This document shows positions 63,618 to 64,000 of a stretch of 64,000 nucleotides of DNA, piece after piece (the first letter of the stretch is position 1; each line of letters starts with the position of its first letter). The stretch is from Verrucomicrobia bacterium Tous-C9LFEB (GTDB lineage: Bacteria; Verrucomicrobiota; Verrucomicrobiia; Methylacidiphilales; UBA1321), in NCBI GenBank assembly GCA_002304345.1, contig NEUU01000018.1, positions 19,932-83,931 of the forward strand. Direction: 5' to 3'. A model generated the notes under the pieces. That model saw nothing but the letters and a program-made list of their open reading frames with translations, did no database searches and was not told the DNA's origin. The translations under genes were made by a program, and so were the position numbers.

Positions 63618-63815
63618 GATTGTCATCTCCTAAACCATCCCAGCCGATCCTTCGACAAGCTCAGGATGACGTGGAATGAAAGTAATGTCTGAGGGTAAGC
63701 TTCTACTCTCTCAAGAACTCCTCGCTACGATTTGAGACTATCTCCCCAATACGTCATCCTGAGCTTGTCGAAGGATCGGCTGGCGTGCTCCAAGAGTCTT
63801 CGCGTTGCGACAATC
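63618..63815. repeat. 198-bp MITE-like inverted-repeat element, copy 2
   Basis: Bounded by GATTGTC at 63618 and GACAATC ending at 63815. The inner inverted arms are at 63646-63671 and 63752-63777 (GATCCTTCGACAAGCTCAGG). It runs in the opposite direction to the copy at 479-675, with the same length and module order. No gene. Confidence 0.8.
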
Positions 63816-63870
63816 TAGATGAAAAGGGCTCTAAAATCATCCGTGGTAGCCCAAAAGACACTGCCCCCTT

Positions 63871-64000
63871 GCCCGATCCCTCGACTGCGCTCGGGATGCC
63901 GAAGTGTGAAAGTGGAGATCGCAAAGCGATTTGCGCAGCAAATCAGCAACTGGGTCCAGCGTCACGCTGGGTCATCCCGAGCGTAGTCGAGGGATCGGGC
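63871..64000. repeat. terminal palindromic repeat, cut by the window end
   Basis: Arms 63871-63898 and 63973-64000 are reverse complements at 27 of 28 positions (GCCCGATCCCTCGACTGCGC then TCGGGATG). The element probably continues beyond the window. A fragment lies at 49282-49314. The stretch 63546-63617 before the previous element contains nothing recognisable. Confidence 0.7.

Overview
The window is about 64 kb of high-GC, gene-dense bacterial chromosome. The most likely source is a member of the Verrucomicrobiota or a near PVC relative. That is an inference from gene content: a Gram-negative type YidC, a Kdo-pathway isomerase, a double-domain nucleoside diphosphate kinase, a DUF883/holin-like envelope module, secreted glycoside hydrolase and fucose-type sugar transport genes. 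No rRNA gene is present to settle it.

Layout. 1-2.3 kb: end of an HD-domain protein, a small membrane protein and a fucose-permease-type transporter. 2.6-7.2 kb: a metal-binding/DUF2231 membrane protein, then ruvC, ruvA, ruvB and a lexA-type repressor, forming a DNA repair cluster. 7.2-13.5 kb: a cobalamin-type radical SAM protein, hpt, an MECR-like enoyl reductase, a GST-methyltransferase fusion, a TPR protein with a lipoprotein, and a thioredoxin-like ferredoxin. 13.6-19.2 kb: a two-domain nucleoside diphosphate kinase, aspartate aminotransferase, isocitrate dehydrogenase and a soluble histidine kinase with a receiver domain. 20-25.7 kb: carB, a class V aminotransferase and small unknowns. 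26-29.2 kb: the conserved rpmH-rnpA-yidD-yidC-jag block. 29.2-32.6 kb: gmd, fcl and a polyprenyl-phosphate sugar transferase, i.e. GDP-fucose synthesis and priming of a surface polysaccharide. 32.8-35.6 kb: a large secreted glycoside hydrolase, then tRNA-Val.

35.9-47.9 kb is a twelve-gene complex I operon on the minus strand (nuoA,B,C,D,I,H,J,K,L,M,M,N). It has two nuoM genes and no nuoE/F/G. After it come a low-molecular-weight phosphatase, a YwaF-like membrane protein, a MscS channel, a FkbM methyltransferase, a possible ATP-grasp protein, proA/proB and a YqjD/YqjE/YqjK-like module. The last part holds two tandem small membrane coiled-coil proteins, a serine hydrolase, a large membrane protein, an SRPBCC protein, kdsD, efp and a PilZ-like protein.

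The most distinctive non-coding signal is a set of at least five families of short palindromic or inverted repeats. Several sit exactly on stop codons (after lexA, the MECR-like gene, the glycoside hydrolase, mscS and ruvC). One is a roughly 140 bp MITE with TIRs and a CTAG target duplication. Another is a 197/198 bp element present once near each end of the window in opposite orientation. No CRISPR array, prophage or intact transposase gene was seen.
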